A DNA stretch of 6,755 bases, taken from positions 1 through 6,755 of the forward strand of contig JAQBVZ010000038.1 in assembly GCA_027625205.1 (NCBI GenBank), written 5' to 3'. Numbering within the stretch: position 1 is the stretch's first letter; every line of letters starts with the position of its first letter. Both the position numbers and the translations under genes were made by a program. This DNA comes from Chloroflexota bacterium (GTDB taxonomy: Bacteria > Chloroflexota > Dehalococcoidia > Lucifugimonadales > Australimonadaceae). Shown here piece after piece: positions 1 to 6,080 of this stretch. The notes below the pieces were generated by a model. That model had not been told where the DNA came from and searched no databases. It saw only the letters and a list, made by a program, of their open reading frames with translations.

Positions 1-1
1 G

Positions 2-103
2 GCCAAATCCACCGTTTACCAGGGAATGGACATGCCGTTGGCCCATGCATTGGCGGCGGAACACCGTAAGGCCTTGACTCTTGTCTCTGCGTCGTCTAAG
101 TAA
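2..103 (+). CDS. C-terminal fragment of a probable enoyl-CoA hydratase/isomerase (crotonase family)
   Basis: The frame is open from the window edge and gives 33 residues ending at a TAA stop; the start lies outside. The stretch VYQGMDMPLAHALAAEH resembles the C-terminal helical region of crotonase-fold proteins, where an (A/T)K...GxDxPLxxALxxE pattern is usual after the catalytic core. Crotonases hydrate or isomerise enoyl-CoA thioesters, for example in beta-oxidation. Only this tail is visible, so neither catalytic residues nor the reaction can be judged. The protein stops at ...VSASSK, whereas many relatives carry about 20 more residues ending in an EGxxAFxEKR-like tail, so the end looks short. 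Only six bases separate it from the acyl-CoA synthetase downstream, which suggests one transcript and a shared role in acyl-CoA metabolism. The family call rests on a short match and is moderate. Confidence 0.5.
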   Translation, partial: AKSTVYQGMDMPLAHALAAEHRKALTLVSASSK

Positions 104-109
104 TTCCCT

Positions 110-1666
110 ATGCATACCGCTGAAATCCTGACCATCGCCCAAGCAATCGTCCCTGACCGCACCGCCACGGTTTTCGATGGCCGCGCCACCACGTACGCGG
201 AGTTGGCCGCTCGCGCCAATCGGCTGGCTAACGCACTGGCTGGTGCCGGTGTGGGCAATGGTGACCGCGTGGCCTTTCTTGACGTCAACACGCCACTGCA
301 CCTGGAGACGTACTTTGCCGTGGCGAAGTTGGATGCCATCTACGTGCCTTTGAACTTTCGTGACCGCGCTGAGGAGCTGCTCTACCCATTGCAGCACGCA
401 GCCCCCAAGGTGATTATGGCGGGTGCACGGTACGTCCCTGTTGTTGAGCAGGTCAGGCCGCAACTCTCCGCGATCGAACTGTTTGTGGCGGCTGATGGTG
501 ACGCTGCCATGGGCTGGACTGCCTACGAGTCCTTGGTCGCGTCCGGCACTGGCGATGAACTCCGCTTCCCTGAAGGCGACGACCCCGACCCCGCAGTCAT
601 CCTCTTCACCGCTGGCACCACAGGCCATCCCAAGGCGGCGGTGCTCACCCAGGCCAGCTTTACCTCCTACATGCTGAGCAGCGTTGCGCCTCCGGACCCT
701 GATGTGGAGGAGCGCAACCTGCTGACAGTACCCCTCTACCACGTGGCGGGGCTCCAGTCCGCGCTTGCGTCGGTCTATGGGGGACGTACGCTGGTCATTC
801 AGCGCCAGTTTGAAGCTGTGGAGTGGATGAAGCTGGTGGCGAAGCACGGCGTGGAACGTGCGCTTCTGGTGCCCACCATGGTCCGCCAAATCCTGGACTC
901 ACCTGAATTCGAGCGCCATGACCTGTCCAGCCTACGGGTACTCACCTACGGAGGCTCCTCCATGCCGCCTTCGCTTATTCAGCGCATGGTGGCTGGCTTT
1001 CCGGGACGACAGTTCATCAACGCCTTTGGCCAGACGGAGACTGGCTCCACCATTACCATGGTGCCGCCTGAAGACCACGTGCTTGAAGGGCCGCCGGAGT
1101 TGGTGGAGCTACATAAGCGACACCTTGGCTCCATTGGCAAACCCCTGCCGGACGTTGAGGTGCAGATAGTGGATGAGGACGGCCAGGAGATGCCGTTGGG
1201 CCAGGCGGGGGAGATTGTGGCCCGTGGCCCGCGCCTCATGGCTGGTTACTGGGGCGAGCAGGGGAGCACAGACCAGGTGCTGCACGACGGCTGGTTGCAC
1301 ACAGGCGACCTCGGCTTTCGTGACGAGGATGGTTATATCTACCTGGCGGGTCGCGCCAAAGACTTCATCAAGCGCGGCGGTGAGATGGTTGCGCCTGAAG
1401 AGGTGGAGAACGTTTTGCATGACCACCCTGGCGTGTCTGAGGCGGCGGTCATTGGCGTGCCTGACGACACCTGGGGCGAGCGGGTCCTGGCGATTGTGGT
1501 GGCACGCCCCGGCGCTGAGTTGACAGAGGATGTTCTGATGGAGCACTGCTACAGGCACCTGGCCCGGTTCAAGAGGCCGGAGTCGGTGGAGTTCGTGACT
1601 GAACTCCCGAAGAACAGCCTGGGCAAAGTGCTCAAGCGGGAACTACGGGAAAAGTACGGCGGTTAG
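110..1666 (+). CDS. Acyl-CoA synthetase (AMP-binding, class I adenylate-forming ligase)
   Basis: This 518-residue protein is a full-length adenylate-forming enzyme that would activate a carboxylic acid with ATP and then transfer it to CoA in the cytoplasm. The core motifs are in order: P-loop FTAGTTGHPKA (166-176), PLYHVAG (208-214), FGQTETG (306-312), GWLHTGD (394-400), hinge GRAKD (414-418), and PKNSLGKVLKR (500-510) with the expected catalytic lysine K506. The P-loop departs mildly from the usual YTSGTTGxPKG: Ala replaces the Ser and the final Gly. Which acid it uses cannot be told from sequence; FadD-like or aromatic-acid ligase activity are both possible. The ATG at 110 is preferred because the N-terminus (VFDGRATTYAEL at 21-32) begins where the family begins and the next Met is far inside. 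No clear Shine-Dalgarno is present, and with a six-base gap from the upstream stop, translational coupling is likely. Its stop overlaps that of the convergent gene. Confidence 0.92.
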   Translation: MHTAEILTIAQAIVPDRTATVFDGRATTYAELAARANRLANALAGAGVGNGDRVAFLDVNTPLHLETYFAVAKLDAIYVPLNFRDRAEELLYPLQHAAPKVIMAGARYVPVVEQVRPQLSAIELFVAADGDAAMGWTAYESLVASGTGDELRFPEGDDPDPAVILFTAGTTGHPKAAVLTQASFTSYMLSSVAPPDPDVEERNLLTVPLYHVAGLQSALASVYGGRTLVIQRQFEAVEWMKLVAKHGVERALLVPTMVRQILDSPEFERHDLSSLRVLTYGGSSMPPSLIQRMVAGFPGRQFINAFGQTETGSTITMVPPEDHVLEGPPELVELHKRHLGSIGKPLPDVEVQIVDEDGQEMPLGQAGEIVARGPRLMAGYWGEQGSTDQVLHDGWLHTGDLGFRDEDGYIYLAGRAKDFIKRGGEMVAPEEVENVLHDHPGVSEAAVIGVPDDTWGERVLAIVVARPGAELTEDVLMEHCYRHLARFKRPESVEFVTELPKNSLGKVLKRELREKYGG

Positions 1667-3273
1667 CCTTTCACCCGCTGCTTGTGCCCAGCCCACTCGC
1701 GCTCACGCAGCACAAACTTCTGAATCTTGCCTGTCGACGTCTTTGGCAGGTCGCCAAACTCCACGTACTTTGGCGCTTTGAAGTGAGCTATGCGCTCCCG
1801 GCAGAACGCGATTATCTCCTCGCCCGTCACCTGAACCTCCTCACGCTTGACCACAAAGGCCTTCGGCACCTCACCCCACTTGGCGTCGGGAACGCCCACC
1901 ACGCATGTCTCCAGCACAGCGGGGTGCTCCATGATGACCTTCTCAACTTCCTGGCTGGAGATGTTCTCCCCACCGGAGATGATGATGTCCTTGGCCCTGT
2001 CCTTGATCTCTATGTAGCCGCTGTCGTGCCATACCGCAAGGTCACCTGAGTGGAACCATCCGCCACGGAACGCAGTGGCCGTGCCCTCTGGGTCAGCGTA
2101 ATAGCCAGACATCACCGTGTTGCCCTGCATCACTATCTCACCCATCGTCTCGCCGTCTTGAGGGACATCGTTCATCTGCTCGTCAACCACGCGTACGCCC
2201 ATTCCAGCGGTGACGTGGGGTACACCCTGACGGGCCATTTCAAGCGCACGGTCGTCTGGTGACATATTGAGCCAGTGGGGCTGGATTTCGCAGACTGTGT
2301 TTGGTCCGTAGGTCTCCGTCAGTCCGTAGAGGTGGTAGACGCTTGCGCCCATGGCCTCCATGGTCTTGATGACGTGAGGCGCGGGCGGTGCGCCGCCGGT
2401 GGCAATGGTCACGCCGCTCAGGGCCTGGCCCGCCGCGTCCGGCGATGCGTAGAGGGACGTCAGCACCGTGGGCGCCGCCCCAAAGTGGGTGATGCCCTCC
2501 TCACGGATGAGGCGGTAGATGTCATTGGGGTCAGCTCGCCTCAGGCAGACGTGGGTGCCGCCCACCGCCGTTACCGTCCACGTGAAGCACCAGCCGTTGC
2601 AGTGGAACATGGGTACTGTCCAGAGGTAGCGGCTGCGCCAGCTCACGCTCATCTCAATTGCGTTCCCCAACGCGTTGAGGTACGCGCCGCGAGAGTGATA
2701 GGCCACGCCTTTGGGGTCGCCCGTTGTCCCTGACGTGTAGTTGATGGCTACCGTATCGCGCTCGTCGTCCAGGGCCACACGTGGCGTATTCGGGTCGCCA
2801 GCCGCAATGAACGATTCATAGTCGGGACCTGGGATGTCGTCAGCCTTGGGCTGCGTGTCCACCACCTGCACGAAAGTCCCGATGTTTGGCGTCTCGCTCT
2901 TGACCGCCCGTATGGTGGCCGCGTACTCAGAGTCGAAGACCAGCACCTTTGCGCCGGAGTGATTGAGTATGTACGACACCTCACGTGGCCCCAGACGCGT
3001 GTTGATGGCGACCAGCACCGCTCCCAGGTGCATGGGCCCAAAATGGCCCTCCAACGTTGGCGGGAGGTTTGGAGCCATGTAGGCAACGCGGTCCCCCTTG
3101 CGAACGCCTGCTTGTTGAAGTGCTCCCGCCAGCTGGAGCACACGTTCATGGAGTTGGGCGTAGGTGTAGTTGGTGTCGCCATAGACCACAGCCGTCTTAT
3201 CCGGGTAGACCATGGCGCTGCGGTCCAAAAATGTGAGGGGTGTCAGAGGTTCATAGGAGACACTGGGTTCCAT
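1663..3273 (-). CDS. Acyl-CoA synthetase (AMP-binding, AlkK/DmdB-like medium/long-chain type)
   Basis: The 536-residue product is a second adenylate-forming acyl-CoA ligase, of a different subfamily from its convergent neighbour. It carries YTSGTTGDPKG (179-189), PMFHCNGW (221-228), YGLTETYGP (316-324), GWFHSGD (405-411), hinge KDRAKD (424-429) and PKTSTGKIQK (510-519) with catalytic lysine K516, so all catalytic elements are intact. The MFHCNGWCFTW and LTETYGP signatures are, from memory, typical of the AlkK/DmdB branch that activates medium-chain or methylthio-propionate-type acids; the real substrate is open. The start is placed at the ATG at 3273 because GAGAGG (3281-3286) sits seven bases upstream. 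An in-frame TTG at 3294 would add seven residues but would put this ribosome site inside the gene. A good promoter (3315-3343) lies just upstream, so the gene is probably transcribed alone. Its leader shares a 16-base element with that of the HdrD-like gene. Confidence 0.93.
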   Translation of the reverse strand: MEPSVSYEPLTPLTFLDRSAMVYPDKTAVVYGDTNYTYAQLHERVLQLAGALQQAGVRKGDRVAYMAPNLPPTLEGHFGPMHLGAVLVAINTRLGPREVSYILNHSGAKVLVFDSEYAATIRAVKSETPNIGTFVQVVDTQPKADDIPGPDYESFIAAGDPNTPRVALDDERDTVAINYTSGTTGDPKGVAYHSRGAYLNALGNAIEMSVSWRSRYLWTVPMFHCNGWCFTWTVTAVGGTHVCLRRADPNDIYRLIREEGITHFGAAPTVLTSLYASPDAAGQALSGVTIATGGAPPAPHVIKTMEAMGASVYHLYGLTETYGPNTVCEIQPHWLNMSPDDRALEMARQGVPHVTAGMGVRVVDEQMNDVPQDGETMGEIVMQGNTVMSGYYADPEGTATAFRGGWFHSGDLAVWHDSGYIEIKDRAKDIIISGGENISSQEVEKVIMEHPAVLETCVVGVPDAKWGEVPKAFVVKREEVQVTGEEIIAFCRERIAHFKAPKYVEFGDLPKTSTGKIQKFVLREREWAGHKQRVKG

Positions 3274-3280
3274 GATGTTG

Positions 3281-3286
3281 CCTCTC
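3281..3286 (-). promoter_or_regulatory. Ribosome binding site that fixes the start of the minus-strand acyl-CoA synthetase
   Basis: GAGAGG on the minus strand lies seven bases before the ATG at 3273, the normal spacing. It selects this ATG over the in-frame TTG at 3294. Confidence 0.75.
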
Positions 3287-3295
3287 GTTAGCAAA

Positions 3296-3311
3296 GCTCC
3301 AGCAGGTCGTG
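3296..3311 (-). repeat. Shared leader element, copy 1 (CACGACCTGCTGGAGC)
   Basis: On the minus strand this 16-mer matches the one at 5998-6013 at 15 of 16 positions. It begins three bases after the predicted -10 box and ends 22 bases before the start codon of the acyl-CoA synthetase. It is either an operator around the transcription start or an element of the mRNA leader. No perfect internal dyad is visible. Confidence 0.6.
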
Positions 3312-3314
3312 GGG

Positions 3315-3343
3315 ATTCTACGTCGGGGCCGATGTGCGTTCAA
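3315..3343 (-). promoter_or_regulatory. Sigma-70-type promoter of the minus-strand acyl-CoA synthetase
   Basis: Read on the minus strand, TTGAAC (3338-3343) and TAGAAT (3315-3320) are separated by exactly 17 bases. The -35 matches the consensus at 4 of 6 positions and the -10 at 5 of 6. Transcription would start near 3308, giving a leader of about 35 bases. The -35 overlaps a 12-base perfect inverted repeat (3341-3352). Confidence 0.65.
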
Positions 3344-3352
3344 CCGAGGTTG
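3341..3352. promoter_or_regulatory. Possible operator: perfect inverted repeat over the -35 box
   Basis: CAACC-GA-GGTTG is a perfect 5-2-5 palindrome that overlaps the -35 hexamer of the acyl-CoA synthetase promoter. This position suits repression by a dimeric regulator. The arms are short enough that a chance occurrence cannot be excluded. Confidence 0.3.
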
Positions 3353-3354
3353 CA

Positions 3355-3386
3355 GCAAAGAGAAAGGCGCCCCATAGGGAGCGCCT
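3355..3386 (-). terminator. Rho-independent terminator of nuoA
   Basis: The arms AGGCGC (3365-3370) plus CCC (3371-3373) pair with GGG (3377-3379) plus GCGCCT (3381-3386) around a 3-base loop (3374-3376), with a single bulged base at 3380. On the minus strand the hairpin is followed by TTTCTCTTTG, a U-rich tract. It lies about 30 bases after the nuoA stop and 12 bases before the -35 box of the next gene, so it insulates the two units. Confidence 0.82.
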
Positions 3387-3415
3387 CGTGATGACGTTGC
3401 AATACTGCTAAACAG

Positions 3416-3799
3416 CTACGCCCACTCCATGCCGCCCCGTCGCCATTCGTAGATCCACCCTAGCGTCAGCACCAACAGGAAGACCAGGATGGCCACGAAC
3501 CCGGTCCAGCCAAGCGCGTTGATGCGCGTGGCCCACGGGAACAGGAACACCACCTCAACGTCAAACAGGATAAAGAGCAGTGCATAGCGATAGTAGCGGG
3601 CGTTGAAACGTTCCCACCGTCCGCCGCCAATGGTCTCCATCCCGGACTCATAGGTGTCCAGCTTGATGGGGTTGGGCTTATAGGGCCGGATGGGGGTCCT
3701 GGAGAGCATCCAAGAGAACACCAGCAGGCTGGTGGGGATGGTGACGGCCACCATGGTGAGGATAAGGACTAGGCCGTACTGCCTGAAATAGTCGTCCAT
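3416..3799 (-). CDS. nuoA: NADH-quinone oxidoreductase subunit A (complex I membrane subunit)
   Basis: This 127-residue membrane protein has the length and layout of NuoA/NdhC. There are three predicted transmembrane helices (about 6-31, 69-90 and 97-117), with the conserved loop motif TYESG (49-53) after the first helix and FDVEVVFLFPWA (79-90) in the second. It contains the acidic pair D80/E82 that is conserved near the quinone-binding junction of complex I. NuoA helps join the proton-pumping arm to the peripheral arm, so it functions only with the other nuo subunits. None of these is adjacent, whereas in most bacteria nuoA opens the nuo operon. Here it has its own predicted promoter (3828-3856) and terminator (3355-3386), so it appears monocistronic. 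A weak ribosome site, GTGAG (3805-3809), lies five bases before the ATG. The identification is firm; whether this is the only nuoA copy in the genome is unknown. Confidence 0.93.
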   Translation of the reverse strand: MDDYFRQYGLVLILTMVAVTIPTSLLVFSWMLSRTPIRPYKPNPIKLDTYESGMETIGGGRWERFNARYYRYALLFILFDVEVVFLFPWATRINALGWTGFVAILVFLLVLTLGWIYEWRRGGMEWA

Positions 3800-3827
3800 G
3801 ATGGCTCACTGGGAACGGAATAGGCCC

Positions 3828-3856
3828 ATGCTAGGCTTGCCGGAGACCGCCGTCAA
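3828..3856 (-). promoter_or_regulatory. Sigma-70-type promoter of nuoA
   Basis: On the minus strand TTGACG (3851-3856) and TAGCAT (3828-3833) are spaced by 17 bases within the 75-base gap after the HdrD-like gene. The -35 matches the consensus at 5 of 6 positions and the -10 at 4 of 6. The start would fall near 3821, about 20 bases before the nuoA ATG. Some read-through from the upstream gene remains possible, as I see no strong terminator in the gap. Confidence 0.6.
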
Positions 3857-3866
3857 TAGCCCGTCA
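3850..3866 (-). repeat. Short direct repeat, 11-base period, at the nuoA -35 region
   Basis: TGACGG occurs twice on the minus strand (3850-3855 and 3861-3866), with starts 11 bases apart, about one helical turn. The promoter-proximal copy overlaps the -35 box. This geometry resembles tandem half-sites of some response regulators, but six bases is short. Confidence 0.3.
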
Positions 3867-3874
3867 GGAGCAAC

Positions 3875-5974
3875 TTAGCTCTCTGGCTCAGGCTCCAGGC
3901 TCTCAGCCAGCATTTCAATCAGGTCTCTTGCATTTTTCTTCTCTTCCACGCCCTTGGCGCCAATGCCCTCCTGCATCATTTGCATACAGAAGGGACATGA
4001 GACGCCCACCGTCTCCGCGCCTGTGTCCAGGAAGTGGTCCGTGCGGATGTGGTTGATGCGCTGGCCTTCCTCCTCCATCCACATGCGCCCGCCGCCCGCG
4101 CCGCAGCAGAACCCACGGTTACGTGACCTGTCAGGCCCCATCTCTATAAGCTCCAGGCCGGGTATGGCGTTGGCAATCTCACGGGGAGGGTCATAGACGC
4201 CGTTGTGGCGACCCAGGTAGCAGGAGTCGTGGTAGGCCATGGTGGTCTCAATAGAACGTACCGGGCGGAGACGTCCATCACGGACAAGCTCCGCCACGAA
4301 CTCCGTGTAGTGCTGTACCTCAAAGGAGCCGCCAAGCTGTGGGTACTCGTTTTTCAACGTGTTGAAGCAGTGCGGACAGAGAGTCACCACCTTCCGTACG
4401 TTGTAGCGGTTGAAGGTCTCAATGTTCTGCTGCGCCATGATGGTGTAGAGGTACTCGTTCCCCATGCGGCGGGCGGGGTCGCCCGTGCACGTCTCCTCTT
4501 CCGCCAGCACCCGGAACTTGATGCCTGCCACCTTCAATACCGACGCCATGGCCTGGGCAACCTTCTGGTTCCGGGGGTCCAGGGCTGGTGTGCAGCCCAC
4601 CCACAGCAGTATCTCGTGCTCAGGGTCCTTCGCCATCGTGGTCACGCCGGTGCCCTCCATCCAGTCAGAGCGTGTGGCTTGGGTGCCGCGCCATGGGTGG
4701 CCTCGCTGTTCCATCGACGTAAGCGCGGCCATGGCCGTCTCCGGCACGCTGGCTTCTTCAAGCGTCAGGTAGCGGCGCATGTCCACAACGCTGTCTATGT
4801 GCTCAATGAACACAGGACACGCCTCCATGCAGGCCCCGCACGTGGTGCAAGACCAGAGCACTTCCTGAGAGATGACATCGTGGATAAGGGATTTCTCTGG
4901 TGGAGGCGCTTCGCCTTCGCCAGCCTGGAGCAGCACTGGTGCGCGCTCCATCATGTAGCTTTTCATGTCCTGGATGAGCTTACGAGGCGAAAGTGGCTTG
5001 CCGCTGGCCCATGCAGGGCATTGGTCCTGACAGCGGCCGCAGTTGGTGCAGGCGTCCACTTCCAGCAACTGCTTCCATGTGAAGTCCTGAAGGTCCTGCG
5101 CGCCAAAACGCTCCAACTGCTCTAACTCCCCCATTGAGCGCAGCGCCCCCTTGGGACGTGTGACGCTGGAGCGCATCAAGGCGTTGATAGGGCTAACAAA
5201 GATATGCATGAGTGGGCCGAAGCGCACCGCTGCATAGACGAACGTGGCCGACATCAGTGCGGCGTGGAACCACCACAGTGAAAAATGCGTGACCTCCATG
5301 GCCCCCACGCTCATGCCAACGCCTCGTATGCCAAGTGCTATGACGTAGCTGATAGGAGACCACGGCGCCCAGTCTGGGTTATAGAGCACGCTGGTTGGCT
5401 CCATTTCCGTCGCGGCCATGCGGAGGCTTTGCAACAGGAAGCCGGTGACCACCATAGCCAGGATGAGGCCAATGAGCACGCCGTTTTCCATGACAGTGTT
5501 CAGCCTGGCGGGGCGTTGGACGTACCGCCGGTAGAGGGCAATGGACAGCCCAATGAATACGAAACCGCCGCCAAAGATGTCCCACACAAACTCAAGTTGG
5601 AGGGACCAGTCCACCGTGAAGGGGCGGATGCCCAAGTATTGCTCAACGTTGAACTCCACCATGCTCAGCGTGGTGGCGGCAAAGAGCACCAGCATGCCCC
5701 AGAAGATGAAGAAGTGCATTGCGCCGGGGAGCCGCTCCCGCTTGATGAACCGGCGGTGGCCAAAGCCATCCAGCATGAGCAGTCGCGCTCCTGCCAACAG
5801 CCGCTGGCCCCAAGGCCCCGTGTCGGGGTTCGGCTTGCCGAGTCGCCACATCTGCTGGCGCTTATAGAGTCCCCACAGCACAGCGCCTATGGCAATCAGT
5901 GCCGTGGTATAGACGACGGCCCCCAATGGGTAGCCGATGTTCCAGAAATCAGTGCGGCCGGTCAGCTCAGGCAT
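3875..5974 (-). CDS. Membrane HdrD/FadF/EtfD-like iron-sulfur oxidoreductase (predicted ETF:menaquinone oxidoreductase)
   Basis: This 699-residue protein has an N-terminal NarI-like membrane domain with about six helices (near 14-35, 86-106, 128-147, 163-183, 205-226, 231-252). H87, H230 and H237 are candidate b-heme ligands. Two 4Fe-4S motifs follow (C309/C312/C315/C319 and C376/C379/C382/C386). Two CCG domains come last: C461, C496, C533, C536, and C585, C623-C624, C660, C663. The second CCG motif fits CX31-39CCX35-36CXXC; the first has CTG for CCG. This architecture matches bacterial FadF/EtfD/EMO proteins, which pass electrons from electron-transfer flavoprotein to the quinone pool during acyl-CoA oxidation; the role here is inferred from that family and the nearby acyl-CoA genes. 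The ATG at 5974 is supported by GGAG seven bases upstream. Other HdrD-type quinone-linked reductases remain possible. The protein is complete and in frame throughout. Confidence 0.9.
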   Translation of the reverse strand: MPELTGRTDFWNIGYPLGAVVYTTALIAIGAVLWGLYKRQQMWRLGKPNPDTGPWGQRLLAGARLLMLDGFGHRRFIKRERLPGAMHFFIFWGMLVLFAATTLSMVEFNVEQYLGIRPFTVDWSLQLEFVWDIFGGGFVFIGLSIALYRRYVQRPARLNTVMENGVLIGLILAMVVTGFLLQSLRMAATEMEPTSVLYNPDWAPWSPISYVIALGIRGVGMSVGAMEVTHFSLWWFHAALMSATFVYAAVRFGPLMHIFVSPINALMRSSVTRPKGALRSMGELEQLERFGAQDLQDFTWKQLLEVDACTNCGRCQDQCPAWASGKPLSPRKLIQDMKSYMMERAPVLLQAGEGEAPPPEKSLIHDVISQEVLWSCTTCGACMEACPVFIEHIDSVVDMRRYLTLEEASVPETAMAALTSMEQRGHPWRGTQATRSDWMEGTGVTTMAKDPEHEILLWVGCTPALDPRNQKVAQAMASVLKVAGIKFRVLAEEETCTGDPARRMGNEYLYTIMAQQNIETFNRYNVRKVVTLCPHCFNTLKNEYPQLGGSFEVQHYTEFVAELVRDGRLRPVRSIETTMAYHDSCYLGRHNGVYDPPREIANAIPGLELIEMGPDRSRNRGFCCGAGGGRMWMEEEGQRINHIRTDHFLDTGAETVGVSCPFCMQMMQEGIGAKGVEEKKNARDLIEMLAESLEPEPES

Positions 5975-5981
5975 AGGGAAG

Positions 5982-5985
5982 CTCC
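5982..5985 (-). promoter_or_regulatory. Ribosome binding site of the HdrD-like gene
   Basis: GGAG on the minus strand lies seven bases before the ATG at 5974. The hexamer containing it, CGGAGC (5981-5986), recurs 17 bases upstream at 5998-6003 as the end of the shared leader element, so the leader carries two SD-like sequences. Confidence 0.65.
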
Positions 5986-5997
5986 GTGGAATAGGTT

Positions 5998-6013
5998 GCT
6001 CCGGCAGGTCGTG
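5998..6013 (-). repeat. Shared leader element, copy 2 (CACGACCTGCCGGAGC)
   Basis: This is the partner of the element at 3296-3311, identical at 15 of 16 positions. It directly follows the candidate extended -10 box (6014-6022) and ends 23 bases before the start codon of the HdrD-like gene, almost the same spacing as copy 1. Confidence 0.6.
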
Positions 6014-6022
6014 AGTGTAGCA
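6014..6022 (-). promoter_or_regulatory. Candidate extended -10 promoter of the HdrD-like gene
   Basis: The minus strand reads TGCTACACT, an extended -10 (TGN then TACACT, 4 of 6 to consensus). No convincing -35 is found 16-18 bases upstream, which extended -10 promoters can tolerate. Its position relative to the shared 16-mer parallels that of the better promoter at 3315-3343, which adds some support. Confidence 0.38.
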
Positions 6023-6080
6023 CAGCTATATGCAGGCGATACATGGAACTTCCAGGCAAGTGTCATCGTCTAGAAGGTAG

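Noticed and set aside
110..118. Ten-base identity TTCCCTATGC around the starts of the first synthetase (104-113) and the HdrD-like gene
   Set aside because: It includes the obligatory ATG and has no SD in the first case; the rest is too short to claim a signal.
1109..1558. 149-codon minus-strand frame inside the first acyl-CoA synthetase
   Set aside because: It is antisense to the conserved C-terminal domain; no recognisable domain or start signal.
2275..2733. 152-codon plus-strand frame inside the second acyl-CoA synthetase
   Set aside because: It is antisense to the conserved core of the ligase, with a translation unlike any family I know.
3274..3294. Longer start (TTG at 3294) for the minus-strand acyl-CoA synthetase
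   Set aside because: The strong GAGAGG site lies between this TTG and the ATG at 3273, so the ATG is the better start.
4205..5125. 306-codon open frame on the plus strand opposite the HdrD-like gene
   Set aside because: It lies wholly antisense to a gene with clear iron-sulfur motifs, its translation is rich in His, Arg and Ala without any family signature, and GC-rich codon bias explains the missing stops.
6044..6054. Palindrome TGGAA-C-TTCCA in the divergent intergenic region
   Set aside because: Five-base arms are expected by chance at noticeable frequency over this length, and it is not aligned with a convincing promoter.
5285..6073. 262-codon open frame on the plus strand opposite the membrane domain
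   Set aside because: Same antisense shadow effect; no signature, no ribosome site, and it runs into the divergent promoter region.
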